Below are positions 1 through 9,429 of a stretch of 55,595 bases of DNA, piece by piece. A program made the translations under genes and the position numbers. The stretch comes from a virus. The stretch is taken from positions 1-55,595 of IMG/VR virus record IMGVR_UViG_3300004807_000027, one strand, 5' to 3'. How positions within the stretch are numbered: position 1 is the stretch's first letter; each line of letters begins with the position of its first letter. A model generated the notes under the pieces. That model was not told the origin of the DNA. It saw nothing but the letters and a program-made list of their open reading frames with translations, and searched no databases.

Positions 1-2
1 TA

Positions 3-278
3 AGACCGTGGATAACGCTTGTAGGGCATTACGGTTTAACAACTAGAGCTGCCAACTCTACTCAAAATGTTAAAATAAATATAACTTGTGTGTTGTTTGA
101 CAAAAATAATAACAATTCAATAAGAAAAATATATAACTTTACGGGCTGTGCTCCCGTCAGTATGGGTGGTTATGAATACTCTTACGACCAAGACGAGGGC
201 GTAAAAAAATTAAAAGTAAATTTTGTATTTAATAGGTTTAGCATTGACGATGCAAACCCGTCTTCTTTACCTTCCTAA
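3..278 (+). CDS. Tail tube protein, gp19-like (5' partial)
   Basis: The reading frame is open from the left edge of the window, so this is the C-terminal 91 residues of a longer protein whose start lies outside. The visible part ends in a beta-rich stretch containing CAPVSMGGYEYSYDQDEG followed by KVNFVFNRFSI. This is the pattern seen near the C-terminus of T4 gp19-type tail tube subunits (a short loop, then a strand pairing the tube rings). Its position directly before baseplate hub and tape measure genes fits a tail tube gene. The assignment is by pattern and context only; another virion protein with the same fold cannot be excluded. Confidence 0.6.
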   Translation, partial: RPWITLVGHYGLTTRAANSTQNVKINITCVLFDKNNNNSIRKIYNFTGCAPVSMGGYEYSYDQDEGVKKLKVNFVFNRFSIDDANPSSLPS

Positions 279-311
279 AGATTTTTTATAATGCCAGTGT
301 AAGTGTTTAAG

Positions 312-1265
312 ATGGCTTTTATATATGGAGTTAAGCTTACTGGATTTAAGGAAAAGAAATGGATAAATGAGCTACCTTCTAAGCTATATAGAGATCTTGT
401 AAAATCCCTTTATAACGTAGACGATACTGCATTCCTATTACATCTAAATAACGTTATAGAACATATTTGTCCCGGGATATTACATGAAGGCCTTAATGTT
501 ATAGATAAAGTTATACTTCTACTTAATATGCGAGCTATTTGTATTAGTCCGAACCTTGCTTTAGAAGGAGAATGCCCAGTAACCAAAAAAAAATTTAAAA
601 AGGAAATAATGTTAGAAGATATTATTTCTAAAGCGGAAAATGTAACATACGAAAATACTATTAGTCATGAAAACATACTGGTTACACACACTGTTATAAA
701 AGCCCGAGATGAAATAGCCTTTATAGATTTGGCTCCGGATTTAGCGTTTACATATCAGTTGGCATCTTGTATAGATAGTATTGTTATAAATCAAAAGACT
801 CTATACTTTAAAGATTTTAGCTTAGAGGAACGTTTAAAAATTGTAGAAACAATGCCACTGGTTATCACCAAAAAGGTATACGAATCTATACTAGCAACTG
901 AAGAAAGAATAGTGGAGACTAAGCTACTAACAGTCATGTCACCTTATGCTTTAAATGCCCCTGTTGTAGATTTACCTGTCTCAACAAGTCCGGCTGTATC
1001 TTTACAATTTTGTAAATTGTTATTCAACGATGATTTAAATAACTTATACAAAATTAATTTTTGTTTGGTTAATAAAGGTAACTTTTCTGCAGAATATGCA
1101 GATAGCATTACACCTGCAGAGCAAACTGTATACTGGACATATTACATGGAGCAAGCTTCTAAGGAAAAAGAAGCTTACGAGAAAGGAAACAAATCAGGAA
1201 ACGAACCAACATTTGGTGGTCCAAAGCTTGCATCTAACAAGATAACCTCAAGTGAATTCACTTGA
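312..1265 (+). CDS. Putative baseplate hub-related protein
   Basis: Encodes 317 residues. I use the ATG at 312; a GTG three codons upstream (303) is in frame but adds only three residues. Residues about 10-120 contain a helical stretch with a pattern like T4 gp26-family (T4_baseplate) proteins, namely a segment around NVIDKVILLLNMRAICIS followed by a Cys-containing strand pair. The rest is mixed alpha/beta with a low-complexity, Lys/Gly-rich tail. It lies between the tail tube and a clearer gp26-like gene, so a role in hub assembly is likely. I do not recognise it with certainty. Its last codons form part of a perfect 18-bp palindrome. Confidence 0.5.
   Translation: MAFIYGVKLTGFKEKKWINELPSKLYRDLVKSLYNVDDTAFLLHLNNVIEHICPGILHEGLNVIDKVILLLNMRAICISPNLALEGECPVTKKKFKKEIMLEDIISKAENVTYENTISHENILVTHTVIKARDEIAFIDLAPDLAFTYQLASCIDSIVINQKTLYFKDFSLEERLKIVETMPLVITKKVYESILATEERIVETKLLTVMSPYALNAPVVDLPVSTSPAVSLQFCKLLFNDDLNNLYKINFCLVNKGNFSAEYADSITPAEQTVYWTYYMEQASKEKEAYEKGNKSGNEPTFGGPKLASNKITSSEFT
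1248..1265. repeat. Perfect 18-bp palindrome over a stop codon
   Basis: TCAAGTGAATTCACTTGA reads the same on both strands. It covers the last five codons and the TGA stop of the gene ending at 1265. There is no loop and no T-run, so it is a poor terminator; it could be a protein-binding site or chance. Confidence 0.5.
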
Positions 1266-1296
1266 AAATTAAGTTCTCCACGTAAGTCTTTATATA

Positions 1297-2112
1297 ATGA
1301 ATAATAGTAATAATTTTAACGACATACTGTCAGTATTGGATACAATTAACAAAGAAGTTAATGTACCTGTATTCGTTCCGAGCTTAAATAGAGAGGTTAA
1401 ATTTAAAAGCATTAATACCGGACAGCAAAAAACATTACTAAAAGCAGCTGTCGACAACCCAGTATTTCAAACACGCTTTACTATTGCTCTATATAATTTA
1501 ATACTAGAAAATTGTACTGAAAAGAGTATTATGCCTGCTTTAACTACAATTGATAGTGCAGCAATTGCTATACAACTTCGAGTGTTTACAAATGGAGTAG
1601 ATCATGTTTTACAGCAAAATAATCGCAGATTTAAAGTCAACTTACAGGATATTGTAGACAAGATTAAATCAGTATCTCAAACCAAAGATGACACTATTGT
1701 TAGCGATCCTTTCACCATTAACGTGGGTGCCCCTACATTTATGGAGCAGTTTAATCTTGAAAAGCAACTTAGAGAAAAAACTGTAAATGATCAACAAGTA
1801 ATGTCTGCTCAGTTAACTGAGACTATTGGAGATGCATTTATTGGAGAGGTTTCCAAGTTTATTAAAGAAATTACTGTAACCAAAGACGGTGCCGATCAAC
1901 AGTTTAATTATAAGAATTTGCCTTATACAAAACGTCATGCAGTATTAGAAAAAATACCAACAACCTCTATAAAAGGTGTGTTAAAGTACATGGCAGATTA
2001 CGTTAATATACAGAAGGATTTTCTAACAATTACCGGTACAGATGTTGATACTGGAGAAGTAGTAAACGATTTAGTGTTATTAGTGGATACCACTCTGTTT
2101 ATTATTAGCTAA
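1297..2112 (+). CDS. Baseplate hub subunit, gp26-like
   Basis: Encodes 271 residues. The N-terminal part has the arrangement typical of the T4 gp26 (T4_baseplate) family: a short strand pair VFVPSLNREVKFKSINTGQQ, then a helix, then ALYNLILENC and a conserved-looking segment leading to IAIQLRVFTNG. In T4, gp26 is part of the hub assembly set made with gp27, gp29 and gp51. The rest is helical with no recognised motif. The start is preceded by TAAGTCTTTATATA rather than by a Shine-Dalgarno sequence. Family membership is an inference from pattern and from its neighbours (tail tube upstream, tape measure downstream). Confidence 0.6.
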   Translation: MNNSNNFNDILSVLDTINKEVNVPVFVPSLNREVKFKSINTGQQKTLLKAAVDNPVFQTRFTIALYNLILENCTEKSIMPALTTIDSAAIAIQLRVFTNGVDHVLQQNNRRFKVNLQDIVDKIKSVSQTKDDTIVSDPFTINVGAPTFMEQFNLEKQLREKTVNDQQVMSAQLTETIGDAFIGEVSKFIKEITVTKDGADQQFNYKNLPYTKRHAVLEKIPTTSIKGVLKYMADYVNIQKDFLTITGTDVDTGEVVNDLVLLVDTTLFIIS

Positions 2113-2113
2113 T

Positions 2114-2145
2114 AATACTTAAGGTACGTTCTGTACCTAAGTATT
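2114..2145 (+). promoter_or_regulatory. Hairpin 5 nt upstream of the tape measure start
   Basis: AATACTTAAGGTAC and GTACCTAAGTATT pair around a GTTCT loop, with one bulged base. The hairpin fills the gap between two genes and ends at 2145; the next ATG is at 2150. No T-run follows, so it looks more like a translational control or RNA-processing element than a terminator. Confidence 0.45.
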
Positions 2146-2149
2146 TGAT

Positions 2150-5100
2150 ATGGCTAAAGCAACAGGCACAAACAATCCAGATCAAGGATTTCCTACTGAG
2201 CCTACCCGTAAACCTACTGTTTCAAAAGCTAACCCGGATGGTCCTATTCCACAAAAGTGGTTAGATGAGATTTTAAATTCTACTAAGAATCAACCTGCAT
2301 TGTTTGGTAAGGTTGTACAAGCTATTACTAGTTCTTCTACTCAAGTAATATCTCAATTAAAAGCAAACGAAGAAGTACTAAACAATTTAAGTAATGCTAT
2401 TGGAGCAAATTTCGAAGTAACCTTTGTAAATGCGCTTAAAAAATATACAAAAGAATTTCAAGAGAAGGAAGACGATAGAGTATACGATAAGCGTAAGAAA
2501 GAAAAAGACAATCAAAAAGTTAAGGATGATAAAAAGCTTGTTGAAGATTTAGGTAAAACAATTAGTGAATCTGCTACAGGTAAAGCTGCTAAAACAGAAA
2601 TACCACCAGCTACAATTGGTTTACCAGTACATTTACAATCTATTAATGAAGCTGTAATAGTAGCTTTAAAAGGTATATTTGCTCCTCCTGCTCCAAAAGT
2701 GACTGCTCCAGAACCTGGTAAGCCGGGTGGCGGAGCAGAAGTTAATGCTATTACTAGCAAATCACCAGGCTTTTTTGGTAAATTGGGAGAAGGACTAGCA
2801 AAACTAGGTACTCCAGAAGCTCTGAGAGGAGCTGCAACACTTGCTCTATTAGGTGTATCTGTATTGACTGCCGCAAAAGGTTTTCAAGCTTTTGCAACTG
2901 TTACTTGGGAGGGTATGGGTAAAGGGTTTTTAACTCTACTCGGTTTAATAGGTATCACAAAACTACTAGCTTTATCGTCTGTGGAAATGCTAATTGGAGC
3001 TGCAGCAATTACTGCACTAGGTGCAGCTCTATGGCTAGTAGCTAAAGGTTTAGGAGCATTTGCAGCTATTGACTGGTCTTCAATACTTAAAGGTGCGGTT
3101 GCCCTAATAGGCTTAAGTGCATTTGCTGTAGAATTAGGCGCGTTTGCAGAGTTTGCAGTTTTAGGGGCAGCTGCTATAGCTTTATTAGGTATAGCTATGA
3201 TTCCATTTTCCTTAAGTATGATGCTACTTGCTAAAGCACTTGATATGTTTGCTAAAGTAGAATGGGAAAGTATACATAAAGGGGTATTAGCTTTAGCAGG
3301 TTTAGGGGCAGTTGCTACCATGTTATCTCCGTTTGCTGTAATGCTCGGTGTGCTTGGCTTAGCTATGCTACCGTTTAGTTTAGCTATAATGGGCTTAGCT
3401 AAAGGATTGCAAATGTTTGCAGAGGTACAATGGAGCTCTATTTTTAAAGGTATGCTAGCAATAGCTGCTTTAGGAGAAGCTGCTCTATTTTTAGCAGCAG
3501 GCCCACTTGAAGGTTTATTATTATTAGGTCTAGCTTTATTACCGTTTAGTTTAGCTGTAATGGCTCTAGCTAAAGGCTTACAAATGTTTTCTGACGTAGA
3601 GTGGGGTGGTATAATGAAAGGTATATTTGCCTTGACCTTATTTGGTACAGTAGGAGCAGTAATAGGTATACTATCACCGTTATTGCTTGTGTTCGGGCTT
3701 TCATTAATACCTTTTGGTATTGGTATGATGTCTTTGGCTAAAGGTCTACAAATGTTTTCTGACGTAGAGTGGGGTGGTATAATGAAAGGTATATTTGCCT
3801 TAATGCTATTCGGTACGGTGGGGGCGGTTATAGGTATACTATCACCACTACTAGTTATATTTGGTGTCGCTCTAATACCTTTTAGTATTGGAATGATGAC
3901 TTTAGCTAAAAGCCTACAAATGTTTTCTGAAGTTAATATGGCAGGTATTGATCTTGGATTACAAGCATTACGCAAAATAGCCCTTACCGGTTCTTTATTA
4001 GGGGTGTTTGCACCTTTATTAGCTTTATTTGGTGTTGCTTTACTACCGTTTTCACTAGGTTTATATACCCTTGGTAATGCTATTAATTCTCTAGCTAGTG
4101 TAAATTACAAAGGTGTAGATGATGCAATGTTAGCTTTGATTAAACTAGCAGGGATAGGTTCTATACTTGGTATATTATCACCTCTATTAGCCCTATTTGG
4201 TGTTGCTTTACTACCATTTTCATTAGGTTTATATACTTTTGGAATGGCAGTAAACACACTTGCTTCAGTAGGCTTTGAAGGTGTTGATGCCAGTGTAGAT
4301 GCTATAAATAGATTTGCTTCTATAGGTTTAGTAACAATTGCTAAATTAGGTTTGTTAGGTGTAGCGTTAACGCCATTTTCTTTAGGCTTGTATGCTCTTG
4401 GTAAAGCTGCTCAAGCTTTTGGTACAATCAATTTTGGTGCTATAGATAAAGGTATAATATCTTTATTAAGGTTTACTGTTGTAGCAAAACCACTTACTTT
4501 TATTGCTCCGTACTTAATAGCTGCAGCGGCTGGTATGACCATTTTTGGTATAGCAGCGCCGTTATTTGCTTCTGGATTAAATGCAGTTAATGATCCTTTA
4601 GAAAGATTTTCTCGTATCTTACAAGTATTAAATACAGTATCTGCTTTAAACCTTTTTGAACTAAGCGGTGCTGTAGTAGCGTTGGGTGCTTCTTTAATAG
4701 CTCTTAGTGCCCAAAACGCAGTAGCCGGGATCGGTAATTTAGTTAGTGGTTTGTTCTCTAAAGTTAGCGGTTCTAAATCTCCGTTAGATCAACTTATAGC
4801 TATTGGTGAACAAGCAAGCAACATACAACAAGTAGCCGGAAGTATAGGAGCACTAAAAGAAAGCTTAGCTGGGTTTGGAGACATAAAGTTTAGTTTTACT
4901 CCGCTTACTGCTTTTATAGATACTATTAATAAAGTAAGCTTACCTAGAGCAATAGCTCTAGCAACTACATTAAGCGTGGGAGCTGCTGTAACTGCAAGAG
5001 CAACTGAACCAGTACCGGTATCTATTGTATCAACAGAACTAGCTGCAGGTGCAACCAAAGAAGCTAACAATTTAAATAACTTAACTACAGGTGCTTCTAT

Positions 5101-5362
5101 ACCGTACACAGAAAGCCCTATAGACTTTAGAAAGTATAATGATAACTTAGAAAGGGTTGTAGATAGTTTAAACAATTTAGCTAAGGTTATGAAAGCAGAA
5201 AAATCTTCTACAAACCTAGCAGCTAATAATGCAACAACTACTGCTATTAGTAATAATTCAAATATTGTTTTAGGCGGGGGTAGTAATTCAGAAAGAGATA
5301 TACCTTACATTGAGCGTAATAAATATAGGCAAAATATAATGTATACAAGGAGCTTATTATAA
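2150..5362 (+). CDS. Tail tape measure protein with about ten internal repeats
   Basis: At 1070 residues this is the largest protein in the tail cluster, and it sits where T4 gp29 would sit, between gp26-like and tube-cap genes. Residues about 1-190 are polar and charged with coiled-coil character. Residues about 243-790 consist of roughly ten repeats of 55-60 residues, each a hydrophobic membrane-like stretch plus a short amphipathic unit close to LQMFSDVEWGGIMKG. Hydrophobic segments in a long tail protein are typical of tape measure proteins, which set tail length and are ejected into the host membrane. The C-terminus is polar. No peptidase or lysozyme motif was seen. Two of the repeats are almost identical at the DNA level. 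Confidence 0.75.
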   Translation: MAKATGTNNPDQGFPTEPTRKPTVSKANPDGPIPQKWLDEILNSTKNQPALFGKVVQAITSSSTQVISQLKANEEVLNNLSNAIGANFEVTFVNALKKYTKEFQEKEDDRVYDKRKKEKDNQKVKDDKKLVEDLGKTISESATGKAAKTEIPPATIGLPVHLQSINEAVIVALKGIFAPPAPKVTAPEPGKPGGGAEVNAITSKSPGFFGKLGEGLAKLGTPEALRGAATLALLGVSVLTAAKGFQAFATVTWEGMGKGFLTLLGLIGITKLLALSSVEMLIGAAAITALGAALWLVAKGLGAFAAIDWSSILKGAVALIGLSAFAVELGAFAEFAVLGAAAIALLGIAMIPFSLSMMLLAKALDMFAKVEWESIHKGVLALAGLGAVATMLSPFAVMLGVLGLAMLPFSLAIMGLAKGLQMFAEVQWSSIFKGMLAIAALGEAALFLAAGPLEGLLLLGLALLPFSLAVMALAKGLQMFSDVEWGGIMKGIFALTLFGTVGAVIGILSPLLLVFGLSLIPFGIGMMSLAKGLQMFSDVEWGGIMKGIFALMLFGTVGAVIGILSPLLVIFGVALIPFSIGMMTLAKSLQMFSEVNMAGIDLGLQALRKIALTGSLLGVFAPLLALFGVALLPFSLGLYTLGNAINSLASVNYKGVDDAMLALIKLAGIGSILGILSPLLALFGVALLPFSLGLYTFGMAVNTLASVGFEGVDASVDAINRFASIGLVTIAKLGLLGVALTPFSLGLYALGKAAQAFGTINFGAIDKGIISLLRFTVVAKPLTFIAPYLIAAAAGMTIFGIAAPLFASGLNAVNDPLERFSRILQVLNTVSALNLFELSGAVVALGASLIALSAQNAVAGIGNLVSGLFSKVSGSKSPLDQLIAIGEQASNIQQVAGSIGALKESLAGFGDIKFSFTPLTAFIDTINKVSLPRAIALATTLSVGAAVTARATEPVPVSIVSTELAAGATKEANNLNNLTTGASIPYTESPIDFRKYNDNLERVVDSLNNLAKVMKAEKSSTNLAANNATTTAISNNSNIVLGGGSNSERDIPYIERNKYRQNIMYTRSLL
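3579..3801 (+). repeat. Near-identical tandem repeat, 168-bp period, in the tape measure gene
   Basis: The 55 bases at 3579-3633 recur exactly at 3747-3801. The period of 168 bp equals 56 codons, one protein repeat unit. The other units match only at the protein level, so this pair is a recent duplication or has been homogenised. Confidence 0.9.
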
Positions 5363-5363
5363 T

Positions 5364-6707
5364 ATGGCAACAAATCCAAATCCAAATACCGAGCCGGTAG
5401 TACCTTCTTATACTCCATTATTATGGGATTGGAAAGCTCCGCAAAACAATATTGGAGCATTTAAATTAGTGCCTAAAAGTAATGGTGGGTTAATAAACAT
5501 TTTTGATCAGTTTGATTGGACGTTAACACCCCCTGCAGGTCGTTATAATATACCTAAAGTTATTCTTACAGAATACCGTCAAACACAATCAAGTGAATTG
5601 CGTGGTTATTTGTATGATGCTAGAGGTAAAGTTAGTAATTTAGCTTTAGCTGGTGCAGTAGGAGCAGCTCCTTTAGCAGCTTTTACTAGAGAAGCAGGTT
5701 CTTTAACTAAAACAGTTACAAATCAAGCTGCAGCATATACTACTGATTCAGGTAGCTGGTGGTCTAAAACAGCTACAGGCATATCAAATATAGTTAATAC
5801 TGGTATAGATAAAGGGGTGGGGTTAGTTACTGGTGGAGCAGCTGCAGTACAAAATAAAAGCACAGAAGCTATAACAGATTCTTCAGCTGCTACTAAAGAA
5901 GCTTTAGATCCTTATTATGGTTTGTATGCTACTGAGCTTACAGGCTTTACATATGCTTTTCCATATTATTCAGACACTAATATGATGGACATTAGCAATC
6001 AATGGGGAGATAGCTCTGCATTTAAAAATGCAGCTAGAAAAACCGGTGGTGGTATAGCAAGTATGATTGAAGCATTATCTCCAGACAAAGAAGGAAAAGG
6101 TGGTGGAGATGGTGGTGAAAAGGAAGAAGGGGGTGGAGGTATTAATTTTAAGAAAGTATTCGGTTTTGCTAAAGGGATAAAAGACACTGCAGTTGGAGCA
6201 ACAGAATTGGGGTTAGCATCTACAGCAGGTGCTTTAGTAGCTGAAAAACCAAAAGCATTTACAGGCAGTAGCGCTTCAGATTCTGTAAGAATTAGTTTTT
6301 ACTTATATAACACTTTTGATAACGGCGGTGATGTAAGTAGCTTACAGAGAAATTGGGAGTTTTGTTATATGTTTACATATCAAAACTTACCTAACAGGTT
6401 GGGTATAAATTTATTAGATGCTCCTTGTTTATATTCTATAGATATATCTGGATACAAACATATACCTTTAGCTACACTAGAAGACATTAAAATTAAAAAC
6501 GTGGGTAATGTACGCTTAGTAAACATTACTACTGGAGAAACAGTGGAAGACAGTGGCTCTCAAAATCAATATATTAAAATGATGCCAGAAGCTTATAAAG
6601 TAGAATTTACATTAAAAAGTGTATTAACAAACACCCGTAATCTATTTTTACATAACGCAGACCCAGGTAGAAGTATAAACATAACAGTTCAACTTCCAAC
6701 GAAATAA
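5364..6707 (+). CDS. Putative baseplate tail tube cap, gp48-like
   Basis: Encodes 447 residues. It follows the tape measure gene directly, and a clear AGGAG lies 16 bases before the ATG. In T4 the genes after the tape measure gp29 are the tube cap gp48 and tube initiator gp54. The C-terminal third has the pattern FCYMFTYQNLPNR, then LDAPCLYSIDISGYK, and ends in a strand SINITVQLPTK, resembling the conserved core of gp48-type proteins. Residues about 90-310 form an Ala/Gly-rich insertion with a Gly/Glu/Lys tract (around residues 240-260), probably flexible. It could instead be a gp54-like initiator. Confidence 0.5.
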   Translation: MATNPNPNTEPVVPSYTPLLWDWKAPQNNIGAFKLVPKSNGGLINIFDQFDWTLTPPAGRYNIPKVILTEYRQTQSSELRGYLYDARGKVSNLALAGAVGAAPLAAFTREAGSLTKTVTNQAAAYTTDSGSWWSKTATGISNIVNTGIDKGVGLVTGGAAAVQNKSTEAITDSSAATKEALDPYYGLYATELTGFTYAFPYYSDTNMMDISNQWGDSSAFKNAARKTGGGIASMIEALSPDKEGKGGGDGGEKEEGGGGINFKKVFGFAKGIKDTAVGATELGLASTAGALVAEKPKAFTGSSASDSVRISFYLYNTFDNGGDVSSLQRNWEFCYMFTYQNLPNRLGINLLDAPCLYSIDISGYKHIPLATLEDIKIKNVGNVRLVNITTGETVEDSGSQNQYIKMMPEAYKVEFTLKSVLTNTRNLFLHNADPGRSINITVQLPTK

Positions 6708-6713
6708 TAGTAC

Positions 6714-7103
6714 ATGGCAACTACAACTACAACAGTTTTATCTTCTACCCCGCAAAAGCAAAACGATATTTCGGCTTTAGCGCAATTAGATAGCTTTAGG
6801 TATGAAAACCTTTTTAATGTGTATCAAGATGTAAATAGTAGATATTTTTATAACATATTATCTAAAGTAAACTTTCCTGCAGATATTTCTGAAGCATATT
6901 ATGATGTATATGTAATACCAGAAAATAACATGCCATATACATACCTTTCCTACAAACTATATGGTACAATAATGCTTTGGTGGCTGGTGTGCGCGGTGAA
7001 TAATATACAAAACCCTGTATATTATTTAACAGCTGGTACTACTATAAAATACTTAAAACCGGAATATGTTCGGTTAATTATAAGTCAAACAAGTAATTCT
7101 TAA
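6714..7103 (+). CDS. Baseplate wedge subunit, gp53-like
   Basis: Encodes 129 residues. The segment LSYKLYGTIMLWWLVCAVNN followed by NPVYYLTAG and a C-terminal KYLKPEYVR is the hallmark of T4 gp53-type wedge proteins, in which a LysM-like C-terminal part packs against the wedge. It is shorter than T4 gp53, with the N-terminal region reduced. The stop codon overlaps the next start as TAATG at 7101-7105, so translation of the hub gene is probably coupled to it. In T4, gene 53 lies next to gene 5; here both are also close together. Confidence 0.8.
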   Translation: MATTTTTVLSSTPQKQNDISALAQLDSFRYENLFNVYQDVNSRYFYNILSKVNFPADISEAYYDVYVIPENNMPYTYLSYKLYGTIMLWWLVCAVNNIQNPVYYLTAGTTIKYLKPEYVRLIISQTSNS

Positions 7104-8632
7104 TGGCAAATACATCTCCAAGTAGAATTCGTCTAAATGACCAGACGTATGAGTTTGGTTTGACTCTATTTAATTCTCAAGGGGTATCGTTTCCTATTAA
7201 CACAGGTATATTGGTAAATCTTACTATAGAAGAAGACTCTAGAGAGTGGTACAAAAGAGGTACCCTTACAATAAACAATAAAGAAAACATTATTGAGCGT
7301 AGACCTAACGAGTTTACTAATCCTGATGCTTTGTACAAATTTCGTAACGATGGTAGAGATTTATTATTAATTAATATTAAACCTATTATAGATGATAGTA
7401 GTCAACAAGTAGGATTTGATCCGTTTCCTGATCCAGGTTGGCATTTAAGTTATTTGTGTTCTATATATGACGTAGAAGATATACCTGGTGAAAATTTAAC
7501 AGATAAAAATATAAAACTTTATTTTTGGGAATATGATTATCAGCTCTTCTTAGAGTCAACCACTGCTAACTGGAACACTAATAATGTATTATATAATTAT
7601 TTTCCAGAACTAAATGGTCTTTCTAGTACCCTAGACGATGCTACAAGACAGGTACCTACTGGCTATGCAATTAGAAGTTTAATAGAAAACACTTTAAATG
7701 TAAGAAGTAAAGTACAAACTTTTAGTCAGACATGGGACCCAGGGGCTACTACAATATTTTACACCCCGCCTACTAACAATAGCTCTTTAGATGATTTAGA
7801 GTATTTGTTTAACAGACATGTAGCGGGGCAAACATTTGGTTCTATAAAAGGAGATGTACCACTACTATACAGAACACGTTTTGATAAGCAATGGGTGCTG
7901 ACTTCTCTGTCTTCAGAGCTGTCTCTAGCTGTAGACAAAAACGGCGCCGGTCCTTTACAACTAGAACAGTTTTTCATTACTTCTACAACCCCTACCGGAG
8001 TTATAATACCATCTCTTTTTAAGACTCCTCAATCCTCTTCTGGTTCAAGAAACTTAAATCTAGGTGGTACAAGTAATGTGCACAATTATCAGTTTGTTGA
8101 TATGGCAGCTTTAGACAATACGTTTGGTTTAGTTAATGTACCATGTGCAAGCAACACAATAAAAGACAAGTTGTTTAATATTGAAATGGCAGATAATGCC
8201 GTTGATAGTGTTAAGAATTACTTTCAAACAAATTACGTTAATAACTTTAACAACAATAAAAACCCAACGGCTTTATTTTCATTAAATACAAGTAAAACTC
8301 AAAGCTTGGCTTATAAGCATATGTATTCCTATGCTCAATCAAAAGTTGGTAGGTACGCAGATGCAAGAAACATTATTTTAAAAACAGGCTTTTTTTTAAA
8401 TCAGTGTATCAGTTTTAACGTGTCTGGTAGTACTTTACGTAGAGCAAATACCTTTATAGGTATTGATCGTAAGACTGGTTCTGTAGATGCTGATTTCGAT
8501 GAAAAGCTACTCGGTCAATGGTACGTGATTAAAGCAACGCACGTATTCACGCAAGATAGTTATAGAAACTTAGTAACAGCTGTTAAACCACATGCAGATA
8601 AAGATATCCGCATTAATGATAATGTAATATAA
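7103..8632 (+). CDS. Putative baseplate hub protein, gp27-like
   Basis: Encodes 509 residues. The N-terminal part is beta-rich (FGLTLFNSQGVSF, GTLTINNKENI) as in tube-like hub domains. The middle has the SLDDLEYLFNRHVAG element seen in hub proteins of the gp27/VgrG type, and the C-terminus ends with a pattern KLLGQWYVIKATHVF followed by a strand, which is how hub proteins close their second tube-like domain. The gene starts in the TAATG overlap with the gp53-like gene and lies upstream of the spike gene, the expected partner of a gp27 trimer. The assignment is by fold pattern and context. Confidence 0.6.
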   Translation: MANTSPSRIRLNDQTYEFGLTLFNSQGVSFPINTGILVNLTIEEDSREWYKRGTLTINNKENIIERRPNEFTNPDALYKFRNDGRDLLLINIKPIIDDSSQQVGFDPFPDPGWHLSYLCSIYDVEDIPGENLTDKNIKLYFWEYDYQLFLESTTANWNTNNVLYNYFPELNGLSSTLDDATRQVPTGYAIRSLIENTLNVRSKVQTFSQTWDPGATTIFYTPPTNNSSLDDLEYLFNRHVAGQTFGSIKGDVPLLYRTRFDKQWVLTSLSSELSLAVDKNGAGPLQLEQFFITSTTPTGVIIPSLFKTPQSSSGSRNLNLGGTSNVHNYQFVDMAALDNTFGLVNVPCASNTIKDKLFNIEMADNAVDSVKNYFQTNYVNNFNNNKNPTALFSLNTSKTQSLAYKHMYSYAQSKVGRYADARNIILKTGFFLNQCISFNVSGSTLRRANTFIGIDRKTGSVDADFDEKLLGQWYVIKATHVFTQDSYRNLVTAVKPHADKDIRINDNVI

Positions 8633-8649
8633 CAGTGTAAATAATAACA

Positions 8650-9429
8650 ATGGCCAATACAGTAGTAAGAACATTTGACTTGTATAATACCACCTTTTAT
8701 TGGAATGGTTATACTGTGCCTGGCTTTTCAACACAAATTACAGTAGCTTCAGCATTTTATGTTGCACAGTATTCATCTAACCCGGTAGGCTCTCAAATCG
8801 ACTTCTTTACTTCTTTAACAACCGGTACAGATATAAATCCTGCGTTTAAACTTTACGGAATAACTTTCAGCGATTTACCATATCTTTGGAATCGTTACTG
8901 GTATGATCAAGCAGTATATTATTCCAATCCAGCTGTACTAAGTGCTGTGCAGGTTAGTTTGCCTAGTTATTATGGTTCAATAACAGAATCCATTGGTAGT
9001 TTGTATTATATAAATCAAAACATAGCACCATTTAATAGTATTACAAACCCTCTGTTATTACCAGAAGTATCCACTGCAATACAGAATTTCTACCAGGTAG
9101 CGCTTAATTTATTTGAAACAAACATTGCAGCTATTGGGCCGAACGGAACAGATACGTTTACTAACAATAGTAACCTTATACCAGCCACAACAGATTTGCA
9201 ACGTAGGTACAACTCTACAGCTACTCTTACTCAAGTAGTAAACTCTATGTACCCGGTATTATCAAGCTTTCTTTCTTATAATACTCAAGTTATTGGTAAT
9301 CTCATTACACCTTATTATTGGTCCATTACAATGCCATATGAAAGCCCGGTAGGTAGTGTAAATGTTGATCAGACTAATAGTACTACCGGCAATCAAGTAC
9401 AACTTACAACTATATCATTAAGCGCATAA
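8650..9429 (+). CDS. Unknown virion-associated protein between hub and spike
   Basis: Encodes 259 residues that I do not recognise. The sequence is rich in Tyr, Asn, Ser and Thr and poor in Lys and Cys, a composition common in structural phage proteins. It contains aromatic clusters such as DLPYLWNRYWYDQ. It lies 17 nt after the hub gene and ends 1 nt before the central spike gene, so it is probably a baseplate or spike-associated component or an assembly factor. The start is preceded by TGTAAATA ending 6 nt before the ATG, one of the recurring octamers of this genome. Confidence 0.6.
   Translation: MANTVVRTFDLYNTTFYWNGYTVPGFSTQITVASAFYVAQYSSNPVGSQIDFFTSLTTGTDINPAFKLYGITFSDLPYLWNRYWYDQAVYYSNPAVLSAVQVSLPSYYGSITESIGSLYYINQNIAPFNSITNPLLLPEVSTAIQNFYQVALNLFETNIAAIGPNGTDTFTNNSNLIPATTDLQRRYNSTATLTQVVNSMYPVLSSFLSYNTQVIGNLITPYYWSITMPYESPVGSVNVDQTNSTTGNQVQLTTISLSA

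Noticed and set aside
2884-3975. Long minus-strand open frame of 363 codons opposite the tape measure gene
   Set aside because: It is the mirror of the repetitive Ala/Leu/Gly-rich tape measure frame; its Pro/Asn/Lys/Ile-rich product has no domain pattern, and the plus frame fits the tail operon.
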